From Pseudomonas rhizosphaerae (GTDB lineage Bacteria; Pseudomonadota; Gammaproteobacteria; Pseudomonadales; Pseudomonadaceae): DNA of 64,000 bases. Both the position numbers and the translations under genes were made by a program. The notes under the pieces are model-generated. The model worked only from the letters and a program-made list of their open reading frames with translations, made no database searches and was not told where the DNA came from. Of this stretch, positions 24,968 through 34,454 are shown piece after piece (positions within the stretch are counted from its first letter, which is position 1; each line of letters opens with the position of its first letter). The DNA is taken from contig NZ_CP009533.1 in assembly GCF_000761155.1 (NCBI RefSeq), positions 1,116,001 to 1,180,000 on the forward strand, given 5' to 3'.

Positions 24968-25822
24968 ATGAACATGAAGAAAGTTCTCGGAGCCAGTGCT
25001 GCTCTGGTTCTGGCCATGGGCTGTAACTGGGCCAGTGCTGCCGCCAAGGAAGTCACCATCGGTTATGTCGATGGCTGGTCGGACAGCGTTGCCACCACCC
25101 ATGTCGCCGCCGAAGTCATCAAGCAGAAGCTGGGTTATGACGTGAAGCTGCAGGCGGTCGCCACCGGCATCATGTGGCAGGGCGTGGCCACCGGCAAACT
25201 CGATGCAATGCTGTCCGCCTGGCTCCCCGTAACTCATGGCGAGTACTGGAGCAAGAACCAGGACAAGGTGGTCGACTACGGCCCCAACTTCAAGGACGCC
25301 AAGATCGGCCTGATCGTGCCCGAATACGTCAAGGCCAAGAGCATCGAAGACCTCAAGACCGACGACACCTTCAAGAACCGCATCGTGGGCATCGACGCCG
25401 GTGCCGGTGTGATGCTCAAGACCGAACAGGCAATCAAGGATTACGGGCTGTCGGCCTACAAGCTGCAGGCCAGCTCCGGTGCGGGCATGATCGCCGAACT
25501 GACCCGCGCCGAAAACGCCCAGCAGTCCATTGCCGTGACCGGTTGGGTCCCGCACTGGATGTTCGCCAAGTGGAAACTGCGCTTCCTGGAAGACCCGAAG
25601 GGCGTGTATGGCGCTGCGGAAACCGTGAACAGCATCGGCAGCAAGGGGCTGGACAAGAAAGCGCCTGAAGTGGCTGCCTTCCTGAAGAAATTCCAGTGGT
25701 CGTCCAAGGATGAAATCGGCGAAGTGATGCTCGCCATCCAGGACGGCGCCAAGCCCGACGCCGCAGCCAAGGATTGGGTCGCCAAGCACCCGGACCGCGT
25801 CGCCGAGTGGACAGCCAAGTAA
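24968..25822 (+). CDS. betX: Glycine betaine-type ABC substrate-binding protein
   Basis: Periplasmic OpuAC-family binding protein, 284 residues from the ATG at 24968. The signal peptide ends around ASAAA before KEVTIGYVDGWSDSVA. Family segments are IMWQGVATGKLDAMLSAWLPVTH and GIDAGAGVMLKTEQAIKDYG; aromatic residues of the ligand box (Trp, Tyr) are present. No permease or ATPase lies next to it, so it is an orphan receptor that would feed a distant transporter. The name follows my recollection of PA3236 betX, which sits beside the DUF485/ActP genes as here. It carries six Met in the mature chain, unlike the sulfur-island receptors. Confidence 0.85.
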   Translation: MNMKKVLGASAALVLAMGCNWASAAAKEVTIGYVDGWSDSVATTHVAAEVIKQKLGYDVKLQAVATGIMWQGVATGKLDAMLSAWLPVTHGEYWSKNQDKVVDYGPNFKDAKIGLIVPEYVKAKSIEDLKTDDTFKNRIVGIDAGAGVMLKTEQAIKDYGLSAYKLQASSGAGMIAELTRAENAQQSIAVTGWVPHWMFAKWKLRFLEDPKGVYGAAETVNSIGSKGLDKKAPEVAAFLKKFQWSSKDEIGEVMLAIQDGAKPDAAAKDWVAKHPDRVAEWTAK

Positions 25823-25853
25823 CACCTGCACATCAGCTGAATTGCAGAGAACC

Positions 25854-25881
25854 AAAAAGGTCGCCCCAGGGCGACCTTTTT
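25854..25881 (+). terminator. Rho-independent terminator after the betaine-binding protein gene
   Basis: AAAAAGGTCGCC and GGCGACCTTTTT form a perfect stem around a four-base CCAG loop, about 30 bases after the stop. The A-tract/T-tract symmetry would allow function in both directions. Confidence 0.9.
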
Positions 25882-25984
25882 GCGTCTGCGAGCCCCGATC
25901 TACTACTAAGGTCGTCTGGAGTGCGGCCCAGAGCAGCCTAAAGTGGAATACGTTATATCCATCTGTGCTGCGAGGACAAAAACA

Positions 25985-26296
25985 ATGAACGACAGCATTT
26001 ACCTCTCGATTCAAAACAGCCCACGCTTCAAGGAGCTGGTGAGAAAAAGGGAGAAGTTTGCCTGGATACTTTCGGCGATCATGCTGGGACTGTATTCGGC
26101 CTTCATCCTGTTGATCGCCTACGGCCCCCACATTCTGGGCGCCAAACTCAGTCCCGGATCGTCGATCACCTGGGGCATCCCCATCGGTATCGGCCTGATT
26201 CTTTCCGCATTCGTCTTGACCGGTATCTACGTCAAACGCGCCAACGGCGAGTTCGATGACCTGAATCGTCTGATCCTGCAGGAGGCCAAGCAATGA
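25985..26296 (+). CDS. yjcH: DUF485 membrane protein, ActP partner (YjcH)
   Basis: A 103-residue inner-membrane protein with two transmembrane helices ([21 protein letters not shown] and [23 protein letters not shown]) and the DUF485 pattern around [16 protein letters not shown]. The ATG at 25985 has a GAGGA site. It precedes actP with a four-base overlap, the invariant arrangement of the acetate symporter operon. It is presumed to assist acetate uptake. Confidence 0.92.
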   Translation: MNDSIYLSIQNSPRFKELVRKREKFAWILSAIMLGLYSAFILLIAYGPHILGAKLSPGSSITWGIPIGIGLILSAFVLTGIYVKRANGEFDDLNRLILQEAKQ

Positions 26297-27951
26297 TGCG
26301 GCGTCTATTGGCAACAATGGGCGCATTCGCCCTGGCCCCGAGCGTAATGGCTGCCGATGCGCTGACTGGCGCTGTGCAGAAGCAGCCCCTCAACGTCGCG
26401 GCGATCGTCATGTTCGTGCTGTTCGTGGGTGCCACCCTGTGCATCACCTACTGGGCCTCCAAGCGCAACAAGTCGGCGGCGGACTACTACGCCGCAGGTG
26501 GCAAGATCACCGGTTTCCAGAACGGTTTGGCGATCGCCGGCGACTACATGTCGGCGGCATCCTTCCTGGGTATTTCCGCGCTGGTGTTCACCTCTGGCTA
26601 CGACGGCCTGATCTACTCCATCGGCTTCCTGGTGGGCTGGCCGATCATCCTGTTCCTGATCGCCGAGCGCTTGCGCAACCTGGGCAAGTACACCTTCGCC
26701 GATGTGGCCTCCTACCGCTTGAAGCAGAAGGAAATCCGCACCCTGTCGGCCTGCGGTTCGCTGGTAGTGGTAGCGTTCTACCTGATCGCGCAGATGGTCG
26801 GCGCGGGCAAGCTGATCCAGCTGCTGTTCGGCCTGGACTATGCCGTGGCCGTGGTCCTGGTAGGCATCCTGATGTGCCTGTACGTACTGTTCGGCGGCAT
26901 GCTGGCGACCACCTGGGTACAGATCATCAAGGCGGTGCTGCTGTTGTCCGGTGCGTCCTTCATGGCCCTGATGGTGATGAAGCACGTCAACTTCGACTTC
27001 AACACGCTGTTCTCCGAAGCCATCAAGGTGCATGCCAAGGGTGAAGCCATCATGAGCCCCGGCGGGCTGGTGAAGGATCCGATCTCGGCGTTCTCGCTGG
27101 GCTTGGCGTTGATGTTCGGTACCGCTGGCCTGCCGCACATCCTCATGCGCTTCTTCACCGTTTCCGATGCCAAGGAAGCCCGCAAGTCGGTGCTCTACGC
27201 AACCGGTTTCATCGGCTACTTCTACATCCTCACCTTCATCATCGGTTTCGGCGCCATTCTGCTGGTCAGCACCAACCCGGCGTTCAAGGACGCGGCCGGT
27301 GCCTTGCTGGGCGGTAACAACATGGCCGCCGTGCACCTGGCCGATGCCGTAGGAGGCAGCATCTTCCTGGGCTTCATCTCGGCTGTAGCGTTCGCCACCA
27401 TCCTGGCGGTGGTAGCAGGCCTGACCCTGGCCGGTGCTTCGGCGGTGTCCCACGACCTGTACGCCAGCGTCATCAAGAAGGGCAAGACCAACGACAAGGA
27501 CGAGATCCGCGTCTCCAAGATCACTACCGTCTGCCTCGGTGTCCTGGCGATCGGCCTGGGTATCGCGTTCGAAAGCCAGAACATCGCCTTCATGGTGGGC
27601 CTGGCGTTCTCGATCGCGGCCAGCTGCAACTTCCCGGTCCTGCTGCTCTCCATGTACTGGAAGAAGCTGACCACTCGCGGCGCCATGATCGGTGGCTGGA
27701 TGGGTCTGATCAGCGCGGTAACGCTGATGATCCTCGGCCCGACCATCTGGGTGCAGATCCTGCATCATGACAAGCCGATCTACCCGTACGAGTACCCGGC
27801 GCTGTTCTCCATGGCCATCGCCTTCATCGGTATCTGGTTCTTCTCGATCACCGACAAGTCGGCTGCAGCCGACGAGGAACGCGCGCTGTTCTACCCGCAG
27901 TTCGTGCGTTCGCAAACCGGCCTGGGCTCCAGTGGGGCAGTTTCCCACTGA
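26293..27951 (+). CDS. actP: Cation/acetate symporter ActP
   Basis: Sodium:solute symporter family transporter for acetate and short-chain carboxylates in the inner membrane. It has 552 residues with an N-terminal signal-like segment ([16 protein letters not shown]) and about 13 transmembrane helices. Diagnostic stretches are [49 protein letters not shown] and the loop [13 protein letters not shown]. It is translationally coupled to the DUF485 gene and ends in a strong terminator. In Pseudomonas such operons are controlled by CrbS/CrbR-type (MxtR/ErdR) two-component systems; that is known biology, not visible here. Confidence 0.95.
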   Translation: MMRRLLATMGAFALAPSVMAADALTGAVQKQPLNVAAIVMFVLFVGATLCITYWASKRNKSAADYYAAGGKITGFQNGLAIAGDYMSAASFLGISALVFTSGYDGLIYSIGFLVGWPIILFLIAERLRNLGKYTFADVASYRLKQKEIRTLSACGSLVVVAFYLIAQMVGAGKLIQLLFGLDYAVAVVLVGILMCLYVLFGGMLATTWVQIIKAVLLLSGASFMALMVMKHVNFDFNTLFSEAIKVHAKGEAIMSPGGLVKDPISAFSLGLALMFGTAGLPHILMRFFTVSDAKEARKSVLYATGFIGYFYILTFIIGFGAILLVSTNPAFKDAAGALLGGNNMAAVHLADAVGGSIFLGFISAVAFATILAVVAGLTLAGASAVSHDLYASVIKKGKTNDKDEIRVSKITTVCLGVLAIGLGIAFESQNIAFMVGLAFSIAASCNFPVLLLSMYWKKLTTRGAMIGGWMGLISAVTLMILGPTIWVQILHHDKPIYPYEYPALFSMAIAFIGIWFFSITDKSAAADEERALFYPQFVRSQTGLGSSGAVSH

Positions 27952-27972
27952 TACCTGCGCCAAACTGAGTGC

Positions 27973-28010
27973 AAAAAAAATCCGATGCCTGCAAGGGCAT
28001 CGGATTTTTT
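27973..28010 (+). terminator. Rho-independent terminator after actP
   Basis: AAAAAATCCGATGCC and GGCATCGGATTTTTT form a long perfect stem about 20 bases after the actP stop. The A/T tracts on both sides make it potentially bidirectional. Confidence 0.92.
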
Positions 28011-28053
28011 CGTTCGTGGCGCGCGGCCCATGGAGGCCTGCGCACCCGCAAGA

Positions 28054-28206
28054 CTATATCTTGCCGAGCAGTACCAGAATCAGCAGGATGATCAGCACCG
28101 TGCCGATGATACCCGACGGACCGTAGCCCCAACTTCTGGAGTGCGGGAATACTGGCAATCCGCCAATCAGCAGTAGAATCAGAACGATGATCAGTATGGT
28201 GCCCAT
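28054..28206 (-). CDS. DUF3309 small membrane protein
   Basis: A 50-residue hydrophobic peptide. Two transmembrane helices (ILIIVLILLLIGGLPVFP and GIIGTVLIILLILVLLGKI) flank a short HSRSWGYGPSG loop, the DUF3309 signature. The ATG at 28206 is preceded by an AAGGAAAT site. Function unknown; it lies alone on the minus strand facing actP. Confidence 0.85.
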   Translation of the reverse strand: MGTILIIVLILLLIGGLPVFPHSRSWGYGPSGIIGTVLIILLILVLLGKI

Positions 28207-28381
28207 GGCGATTTCCTTATGTGGACAGTGAGGTAATGGGTCAGTAAAGCCAGGTGGCGCTCGACTGCTTAATAGGTCGGACTGTGTCACGCCTTAAAAA
28301 GTCCCAAAGATTAGAAAATGTTTCTGCGGTGGATGGGCGCTGTCGTATTCTGGCGCTCCGATATTTAGCCGGACACCCTCA

Positions 28382-28714
28382 ATGCTCAACTATTGCTGGT
28401 TTTTGCTCGCAGCGCTGTTCGAGATAGGCGGTTGCTATGCCTTCTACCTCTGGCTGCGGATGGACAAGAGTGCCGGGTGGGCGCTGGCCGGGGTGTTGAG
28501 CCTGACCTGTTTTGCGCTGCTGCTCACCCGTGTCGAAGCAGCCTATGCCGGACGGGCCTATGCGGCCTATGGCGGGATCTACATCGTGGCGTCGTTGGGC
28601 TGGTTGGCAGTGGTCGAAAAAGTCCGGCCACACACCTTCGACTGGATTGGCGCAACACTCTGCGTGTTGGGTGCGAGCCTGATCCTGTGGGGTCCAAGGC
28701 TGCAACAGGCGTAA
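28382..28714 (+). CDS. ynfA: YnfA-family small multidrug-resistance-like membrane protein
   Basis: A 110-residue inner-membrane protein of four helices, UPF0060/YnfA family. Signature segments are [35 protein letters not shown] and [19 protein letters not shown]. YnfA relatives resemble small multidrug-resistance transporters; the substrate is not known here. Monocistronic context. Confidence 0.92.
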   Translation: MLNYCWFLLAALFEIGGCYAFYLWLRMDKSAGWALAGVLSLTCFALLLTRVEAAYAGRAYAAYGGIYIVASLGWLAVVEKVRPHTFDWIGATLCVLGASLILWGPRLQQA

Positions 28715-28897
28715 GCCCGTTCAGGGTTCAACTGTCAGTAAATATTCATACAAGATGATTGAAAGTGTATGGATTGGTACAACTTGCCCGCACCATCCCA
28801 ACTATAAGTGCGAAATATCTGACAGGTAATTTACTAACTTTCGTAGGTCAAGACTGTATTGCTCCGCTTGCCTTGTAGTGCTCGAATACAGGGTCCA

Positions 28898-28922
28898 CCC
28901 TCAAGAAGCATTCATTTGAGGG
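28898..28922 (+). promoter_or_regulatory. Leader hairpin covering the ribosome binding site of the CsrA homologue
   Basis: CCCTCAA (28898-28904) pairs perfectly with TTGAGGG (28916-28922) around an 11-nt loop. The 3' arm contains the GAGGG Shine-Dalgarno sequence of the gene starting at 28932. The AGGGA sequence resembles a CsrA-binding ANGGA site. Translation control or autoregulation is a reasonable inference. Confidence 0.55.
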
Positions 28923-28931
28923 AACAAAGCC

Positions 28932-29129
28932 ATGCTGGTATTGACGCGACATGTAGGCGAGCTGATCTCGATCGGCGATGACGTCTGGATCAAGGTATTG
29001 GACGTGCGGGGCAACACCGTGCGGTTCGGCATCCAGGCCCCCAAGGACGTGGAAGTGCACCGCGCCGAGGTCTATCGGCGAATTCAGGAGAAACACGGCA
29101 AGCATGCCAAGGAGGTGCCGGTGGTGTGA
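28932..29129 (+). CDS. CsrA/RsmA-family RNA-binding translational regulator
   Basis: Homodimeric RNA-binding protein that blocks or stabilises target mRNAs at GGA motifs. It has 65 residues with the invariant start MLVLTR, the GELISIGDD turn, [13 protein letters not shown] and Arg44, which contacts RNA. Residue 7 is His in place of the usual Arg, and the tail is longer ([12 protein letters not shown]). This divergence suggests a secondary paralogue, of RsmI kind, rather than the main RsmA or RsmE. The ribosome binding site lies in a leader hairpin. Confidence 0.92.
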   Translation: MLVLTRHVGELISIGDDVWIKVLDVRGNTVRFGIQAPKDVEVHRAEVYRRIQEKHGKHAKEVPVV

Positions 29130-29132
29130 CGC

Positions 29133-29360
29133 TCAGTCGAACAGCTCGGGCGCTATGTCGTGCTTGAGCATCAGGGTGCACTGCTGGCTTTCCGGATCGA
29201 ATACGATGAACGCCTGTTTCTTGCCCAGCGCATGACGCACGCGCTCGACGCGGGTCTGCAGCGGTGTTTCGTCGCCGTTGTCGGTCCCGTCCCGGGTCAC
29301 GAAGTCCTCGATCAAGCGGGTCAGGGTATCGGCTTCGAGATGGTCGTAGGGAATCAGCAT
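29133..29360 (-). CDS. YheU-family protein
   Basis: A 75-residue cytosolic protein starting MLIPYDHLEADTLTRLIEDFVTRDGTD, the clear YheU/UPF0270 pattern, with a GAGAG site before the ATG at 29360. Function unknown. It converges with the CsrA-type gene, leaving only 3 bases between stops. Confidence 0.88.
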   Translation of the reverse strand: MLIPYDHLEADTLTRLIEDFVTRDGTDNGDETPLQTRVERVRHALGKKQAFIVFDPESQQCTLMLKHDIAPELFD

Positions 29361-29468
29361 GTTAGGCTCTCGCAGGGTAGTAGCGCAGTGTAACAGCGCC
29401 GCGCGCCCGGTGGCCCCAGGCCTGTGCAAGGCAAGGGGCAGGGCGGCGGCGCGGGCGTGTCAGGCAGC

Positions 29469-30659
29469 TCAACTGCTGGATTTTTGCCCTAGCACGTCTT
29501 CTACCGCCGGCACTCGGGTGTCCGACTCCATCTGCGCGTCGTGTTCCAACTGATGGCTAAAGCGCTCGAGCGAGCTGTTATTAGGCTTGGCATCGCTGGC
29601 GAACACCGGCGGGCTGAGCATGTAGGCCGTGAGAATTCGGCTGAGGGCGCTCAAGCTGTCGATATGGGTACGTTCGTAGCCATGGGTGGCGTCGCAGCCG
29701 AACGCCAACAGGGCCGTACGAATATCGTGGCCAGCCGTGACGGCGGAATGGGCGTCGCTGAAGTAGTAGCGAAACAGGTCGCGGCGTACCGGCAGTTCGT
29801 TTTCGTCGGCCAGGCGCAACAGGTGTCGCGACAGGTGATAGTCGTAGGGACCACCGGAGTCCATCATCGCCACGCTCACGGCGTGCTCGCTCGAGTGCTG
29901 GCCGGGAGCGACCGGCGCGATGTCGATGCCGACGAACTCGCTGACGTCCCAAGGCAGTGCCGCCGCCGCGCCGGAGCCGGTCTCCTCGGTGATGGTGAAC
30001 AGCGGGTGGCAGTCGATCAGGGGCTCGTAGTCGCTTTCGACGATGGCCTTGAGCGACGCAAGCAGCGCGGCCACACCCGCCTTGTCATCCAGGTGGCGGG
30101 CGCTGATGTGGCCACTGTCGGTGAACTCGGGCAGCGGATCGAACGCCACGTAGTCACCGATGTTCACGCCCAGCGACTCACAATCGGCGCGTGTCGCGCA
30201 GTAGGCATCCAGGCGCAATTCGACGTGATCCCAGCTCACCGGCATCTGGTCGATGGCGGTATTGAAAGCGTGTCCGGAGGCCATCAATGGCAGCACGCTG
30301 CCGCGAATCACGCCGTTGTCGGTGAAAACGCTGACCCGGCTGCCTTCGGCGAAGCGGCTTGACCAGCAGCCCACCGGCGCCAGCGACAGGCGACCGTTGT
30401 CCTGCACGGCGCGCACGCTGGCGCCAATGGTGTCCAGGTGCGCGGACACGGCGCGGTCCGGCGAATTCTGCTTGCCCTTGAGCGTGGCGCGAATGGTGCC
30501 GCGACGGGTCATTTCGAACGGAATACCCAACTCTTCGAGACGCTCGGCCACATAGCGCACGATGGTGTCGGTGAACCCGGTGGGGCTGGGAATGGCGAGC
30601 ATTTCCAGCAGCACTTTCTGCAGGTACTGAATATCCGGTTCGGGAATTTTGGCAGTCAT
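29469..30659 (-). CDS. M42-family metallopeptidase of the NAGGN osmoprotectant cluster
   Basis: Peptidase of the M42/M20-like dinuclear zinc clan, 396 residues from the ATG at 30659 (AGGAG site). Metal-ligand segments are seen: SAHLDTIGA (first His-x-Asp), HLDDKAG (bridging Asp), TEETGSGAA (catalytic Glu pair) and a late THGYERTHIDSL. It is the third gene after the NAGGN synthetase and amidotransferase on the same strand, separated by 106 bp, as recalled for PA3459-PA3461. A role in turnover of the dipeptide is inferred, not shown. Confidence 0.88.
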   Translation of the reverse strand: MTAKIPEPDIQYLQKVLLEMLAIPSPTGFTDTIVRYVAERLEELGIPFEMTRRGTIRATLKGKQNSPDRAVSAHLDTIGASVRAVQDNGRLSLAPVGCWSSRFAEGSRVSVFTDNGVIRGSVLPLMASGHAFNTAIDQMPVSWDHVELRLDAYCATRADCESLGVNIGDYVAFDPLPEFTDSGHISARHLDDKAGVAALLASLKAIVESDYEPLIDCHPLFTITEETGSGAAAALPWDVSEFVGIDIAPVAPGQHSSEHAVSVAMMDSGGPYDYHLSRHLLRLADENELPVRRDLFRYYFSDAHSAVTAGHDIRTALLAFGCDATHGYERTHIDSLSALSRILTAYMLSPPVFASDAKPNNSSLERFSHQLEHDAQMESDTRVPAVEDVLGQKSSS

Positions 30660-30765
30660 GGAAACTCCTGAGGTGGATAGGGATGACAGCGACGGTGTCA
30701 TAAGCCCAGTGAAACACGAGGCGCAGGGCCTGCGCGGTCGACCCGGCAGGCACTGCGCATGGCCG

Positions 30766-32508
30766 CTACATCGGGCGGCTGTGGGGAAACAGCAGGTCGA
30801 CGAAACGCTCTGCCGTGGGTTGCGGTTCATGGTTGGCCAGGCCGACCCGCTCGTTGGCCTCGATAAACACGTACTCGGGCTGGTCGGCGGCCGGCACCAA
30901 TAGGTCCAGGCCCACCACCGGTATGTCCAGCGCACGGGCAGCGCGTACCGCTGCGTCGACCAGCACTGGATGAAGGATCTGCGTTACGTCTTCCAGATGC
31001 CCGCCGGTGTGCAGGTTGGCCGCCTTGCGCACGGTCAATTCCTCGCCTCGCGGCAAAACGCTATCCATCTCGAACCCCGCCGCCTGTACGGTACGCAGGG
31101 TTTCCTGGTCCATCGGGATGCGGCTTTCACCTCCCGTGGCCGCCTGGCGACGGCGGCTCTGCACTTCGATCAATGTGCCGATGTCGGTGTGCCCGTCACC
31201 GATGATCTGCGCAGGCCGGCGAATGGCTGCCGCGACTACTTCGTAGCCGATGACCACGATGCGCAGGTCGACGCCCTCATGGAAGCTTTCCAGCAACACG
31301 CGACTGTCGAACTGGCGAGCATGCTCGATGGCGTGTTGCACTTCCTCGAGGGTGCTCAGGTCCACGGCCACGCCGTTACCTTGTTCACCGTCCAGCGGCT
31401 TGACCACCACGCGGCCATGTTCGTCGAGAAAATCCTGATTGTCGTCGGCGCTGCCGGCCAATTGCTGCGCTGGCAGGCTCAGCCCAGCGGCCCGCAATAC
31501 CTTGTGGGTCAGGCTCTTGTCCTGACACAGGGTCATGCTTACCGAGCTGGTCAGGTCGCACAACGACTCACGGCAGCGAATCCGCCGGCCACCATGGACC
31601 AGGGTGAACAGGCCCGCCTCGGCGTCGTCCACTTGCACGTCGATACCACGACGGAATGCTTCGTCGACGATGATCCGCGCATAGGGATTCAAATCGGCCT
31701 GCGGGCCAGGCCCCAGGAACAGCTTCTGGTTGATGCCGTTCTTGCGCTTGATGGCGAAGGTGGGCAGGTTGCGGAAACCCAACTTGGCGTAGAGGTTCTT
31801 GGCCAAACGGTTGTCGTGCATCACCGAAAGGTCCAGGTAGGCCAGGCCACGGCTCATGAAATGCTCGACCAGATGCCGTACCAGCACCTCGCCCACGCCT
31901 GGGCGTGTGCAACGTGGATCGACGGCCAGGCACCACAGGCTGCTGCCCTTTTCCGGGTCGCGAAATGCTTTGGCATGGTTAAGGCCCATGACGCTGCCAA
32001 TCACATGGCCGGTGTCCTCGTCTTCAGCCAGCCAGTACACCGGTCCCCCCTGGTGACGTGGGGTCAACAGGCCTTGATCGATGGGCAGCATCTTGCGCTT
32101 GAGATAAAGCTGGTTGATCGCGCTCCAGTCGCCATCACTCTGTGCCCGACGAATACGAAACCCGCGGAACACACGCTGCGCCGGCCGATAATCGCTGAAC
32201 CACAGGCGCAGCGTGTCGGAAGGATCGAGGAACAGTTGTTGCGGCGCCTGTGCCAGCACCTGCTGCGGTGCGGCAACGTACAGAGCAATGTCGCGCTCGC
32301 CTTGCTGTTCATTGAGCAGTTCGGCGGCCAGCGCTTCGGGGTCAGGGTAGGTATGGCCGACAAGCAACCGTCCCCAGCCACAGTGCAGCGGGCGCTGTTG
32401 CAGTTCATCGCTGTTGCCATCTTCGGCGAAGCGCGCCTGCAACCGTTCGTACGACGGCGACTGGCCGCGCAGCAGGCGCTGATTGAGGGCCGTGGCATTA
32501 GCTTTCAT
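30766..32508 (-). CDS. ngg: N-acetylglutaminylglutamine synthetase (GNAT + ATP-grasp)
   Basis: Bifunctional enzyme for the osmoprotectant N-acetylglutaminylglutamine amide. It has 580 residues. An N-terminal GNAT acetyltransferase domain (about 115-270) carries LWCLAVDPRCTRPGVGEVLVRHL, the acetyl-CoA loop. A C-terminal ATP-grasp ligase (about 300-575) carries VVVKPLDGEQGNGV, the metal-binding EANERVG and LDLLVPA. It starts 3 bases after the amidotransferase stop, so the two are one operon. The pathway acts in the cytosol under osmotic stress. Confidence 0.92.
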   Translation of the reverse strand: MKANATALNQRLLRGQSPSYERLQARFAEDGNSDELQQRPLHCGWGRLLVGHTYPDPEALAAELLNEQQGERDIALYVAAPQQVLAQAPQQLFLDPSDTLRLWFSDYRPAQRVFRGFRIRRAQSDGDWSAINQLYLKRKMLPIDQGLLTPRHQGGPVYWLAEDEDTGHVIGSVMGLNHAKAFRDPEKGSSLWCLAVDPRCTRPGVGEVLVRHLVEHFMSRGLAYLDLSVMHDNRLAKNLYAKLGFRNLPTFAIKRKNGINQKLFLGPGPQADLNPYARIIVDEAFRRGIDVQVDDAEAGLFTLVHGGRRIRCRESLCDLTSSVSMTLCQDKSLTHKVLRAAGLSLPAQQLAGSADDNQDFLDEHGRVVVKPLDGEQGNGVAVDLSTLEEVQHAIEHARQFDSRVLLESFHEGVDLRIVVIGYEVVAAAIRRPAQIIGDGHTDIGTLIEVQSRRRQAATGGESRIPMDQETLRTVQAAGFEMDSVLPRGEELTVRKAANLHTGGHLEDVTQILHPVLVDAAVRAARALDIPVVGLDLLVPAADQPEYVFIEANERVGLANHEPQPTAERFVDLLFPHSRPM

Positions 32509-32511
32509 CGA

Positions 32512-34284
32512 TCAGAGTCCTTGTTCGCTGAGCCACAGATTCAACGCAGCCAATTGCCACAGCTTGGAGCCGCGCAGCGGCGTGAGCTGGCCTTGCGGAT
32601 CGGTCAGCAGGCGGTCGAGCATGTTGGGGTTGAACAAGCCACGGTCCTGGCTCGGGTCCAGCAGCAGGTCCCTGACCCAGTTCAGCGTGTCGCCTTCCAG
32701 GTGCTTGAGGCCAGGCACCGGGAAATAACCTTTCTTGCGGTCGATGACTTCACTAGGGATCACCAGACGTGCGGCTTCCTTGAGCACCTGCTTGCCGCCA
32801 TCGGGCAGCTTGAACTTGCCGGGAATGCGCGCCGACAGTTCGACCAGGCGGTAGTCCAGGAACGGCGTACGCGCTTCCAGGCCCCAGGCCATGGTCATGT
32901 TGTCGACACGTTTGACCGGGTCGTCGACCAGCATCACCGTGCTGTCCAGACGCAACGCCTTGTCCACCGCGGCATCGGCACCGGGCATGGCAAAATGTTC
33001 GCGCACGAAATCGCCGGCCGCATCGTTGGCGGTCAGCCACTTGGGCGCGACGGTGGCAGCGTAGTCATCGTAGCTGCGGTCGAAGAACGCGTCGCGGTAG
33101 GCCTGGAAGGGATCGCTGGCGCCGTCCACTTGCGGGTACCAGTGGTAGCCTGCGAACAGTTCGTCAGCGCCTTGGCCGCTCTGTACTACTTTGCAATGCT
33201 TGGACACTTCTCGCGACAGCAGGTAGAAGGCAATGCAGTCGTGGCTGACCATCGGTTCGCTCATCGCGCGGAAGGCGGCCGGCAGTTGCTCGATGATTTC
33301 CCGCTCTTGGATGCGCAGCTGGTGGTGCTGCGTGCCGTAATGCTTGGCGATCAGGTCGGAATACTGGAACTCGTCGCCACGTTCGCCACCGGCGTCCTGG
33401 AAACCAATCGAGAAGGTCGACAGATCCTTCACGCCCACTTCGCGCAACAGGCCCACCAGCATGCTCGAGTCGACGCCGCCCGAGAGCAGCACGCCAACAT
33501 CGACAGCGGCACGCTGGCGAATGGCGACCGCTTCACGGGTGCTTTCCAGCACGCGGTCGCGCCAGTCTTCAAGGGTCAGGTTGGCTTCGTCGGCATGGGG
33601 CCCGAAGGGCAGGGTCCACCAAGTCTGCTGTTCGGTCTTGCCATTGGCGTCGACGCGCATCCAGGTCGCTGGCGGTAGCTTTTCGATGCCCGCGATCAAC
33701 GTACGCGGTGCAGGCACCACGGCGTGGAAGTTCAGGTAGTGGTTCAGCGCCACCGGGTCGAGGATCGGGCTGATGTCGCCACCCTTGAGCAACGCCGGCA
33801 GGGCCGAGGCAAAACGCAGGCGCTTGTCGGTACGCGACAGGTACAACGGCTTCACGCCCAGGCGGTCGCGGGCGATGAACAGGCGCTGCGTATCACGCTC
33901 CCAGATGGCGAAGGCGAACATGCCATTGAGCTTGGGCAGCAGCTTTTCGCCCCAGGCGTGGTAGCCCTTGAGCAGCACTTCGGTGTCGCCACCGGAGTGG
34001 AAGCCGTAGCCCAGCGCCTCGAGCTCGGCGCGCAGTTCGGGAAAGTTGTAGATCGCCCCGTTGAAGGCCAGGCTCAAGCCCAGGTGGGCATCGGTCATCG
34101 GCTGGGCGGAGCCATCCGACAAATCCATGATCTTCAGGCGGCGATGGCCCAGGGCAATCGGCCCTTGGGCTTGAAAGCCCCAGGCGTCCGGCCCGCGCGG
34201 GGCCAGGTCATGGGTGATGCGTTCCACGGCCGCAAGGTCCGCAGGTTGAAAGTCGAAGCGCAACTCACCAGCTAATCCGCACAT
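32512..34284 (-). CDS. asnO: N-acetylglutaminylglutamine amidotransferase (asparagine synthetase-like)
   Basis: Class II glutamine amidotransferase, 590 residues. Catalytic Cys2 (MCGLAG) starts the glutaminase domain, with RGPDAWGF and the FNGAIYN motif. The C-terminal synthetase domain has the PP-loop SGGVDSS at about 269-275 and SGQGADELFAGYHWY. It forms the terminal amide of the NAGGN osmolyte using glutamine nitrogen and ATP. First gene of the ngg operon, with an AAGGAC site before the ATG. Confidence 0.92.
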   Translation of the reverse strand: MCGLAGELRFDFQPADLAAVERITHDLAPRGPDAWGFQAQGPIALGHRRLKIMDLSDGSAQPMTDAHLGLSLAFNGAIYNFPELRAELEALGYGFHSGGDTEVLLKGYHAWGEKLLPKLNGMFAFAIWERDTQRLFIARDRLGVKPLYLSRTDKRLRFASALPALLKGGDISPILDPVALNHYLNFHAVVPAPRTLIAGIEKLPPATWMRVDANGKTEQQTWWTLPFGPHADEANLTLEDWRDRVLESTREAVAIRQRAAVDVGVLLSGGVDSSMLVGLLREVGVKDLSTFSIGFQDAGGERGDEFQYSDLIAKHYGTQHHQLRIQEREIIEQLPAAFRAMSEPMVSHDCIAFYLLSREVSKHCKVVQSGQGADELFAGYHWYPQVDGASDPFQAYRDAFFDRSYDDYAATVAPKWLTANDAAGDFVREHFAMPGADAAVDKALRLDSTVMLVDDPVKRVDNMTMAWGLEARTPFLDYRLVELSARIPGKFKLPDGGKQVLKEAARLVIPSEVIDRKKGYFPVPGLKHLEGDTLNWVRDLLLDPSQDRGLFNPNMLDRLLTDPQGQLTPLRGSKLWQLAALNLWLSEQGL

Positions 34285-34410
34285 AAGTCCTTACCGGTTT
34301 TTCCGTTGGGGAACGGCCGATGGAAGTTCGGCCAGGTATGAAACTGACCGAGGCAGGTAGCGAGAGTTTTAGATCGATCGGTTATAAGGAAGCCGTTCGC
34401 TGGGGAGCCA

Positions 34411-34440
34411 TTCGCGGGTAGAACCCGCTCCCACAGGGGT
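34411..34440. repeat. Single type-B REP palindrome
   Basis: TTCGCGGGTAGAACCCGCTC followed by CCACAGGGG: a CGCGGGT/ACCCG-type imperfect hairpin with the GCTCCCACAG tail common in P. putida REPs. It lies between the aot operon end and the NAGGN operon promoter. Confidence 0.85.
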
Positions 34441-34454
34441 GTGGTGCCCGAGGG

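Noticed and set aside
26305..27963. 552-residue open frame antisense to actP
   Set aside because: Composition is His/Gln/Asp-rich low complexity, a mirror of high-GC codon bias; actP on the other strand is unmistakable.
30970..33678. 902-residue open frame antisense to ngg and asnO
   Set aside because: Spans two well-supported genes on the opposite strand and shows no domain; it is a GC-bias artefact.
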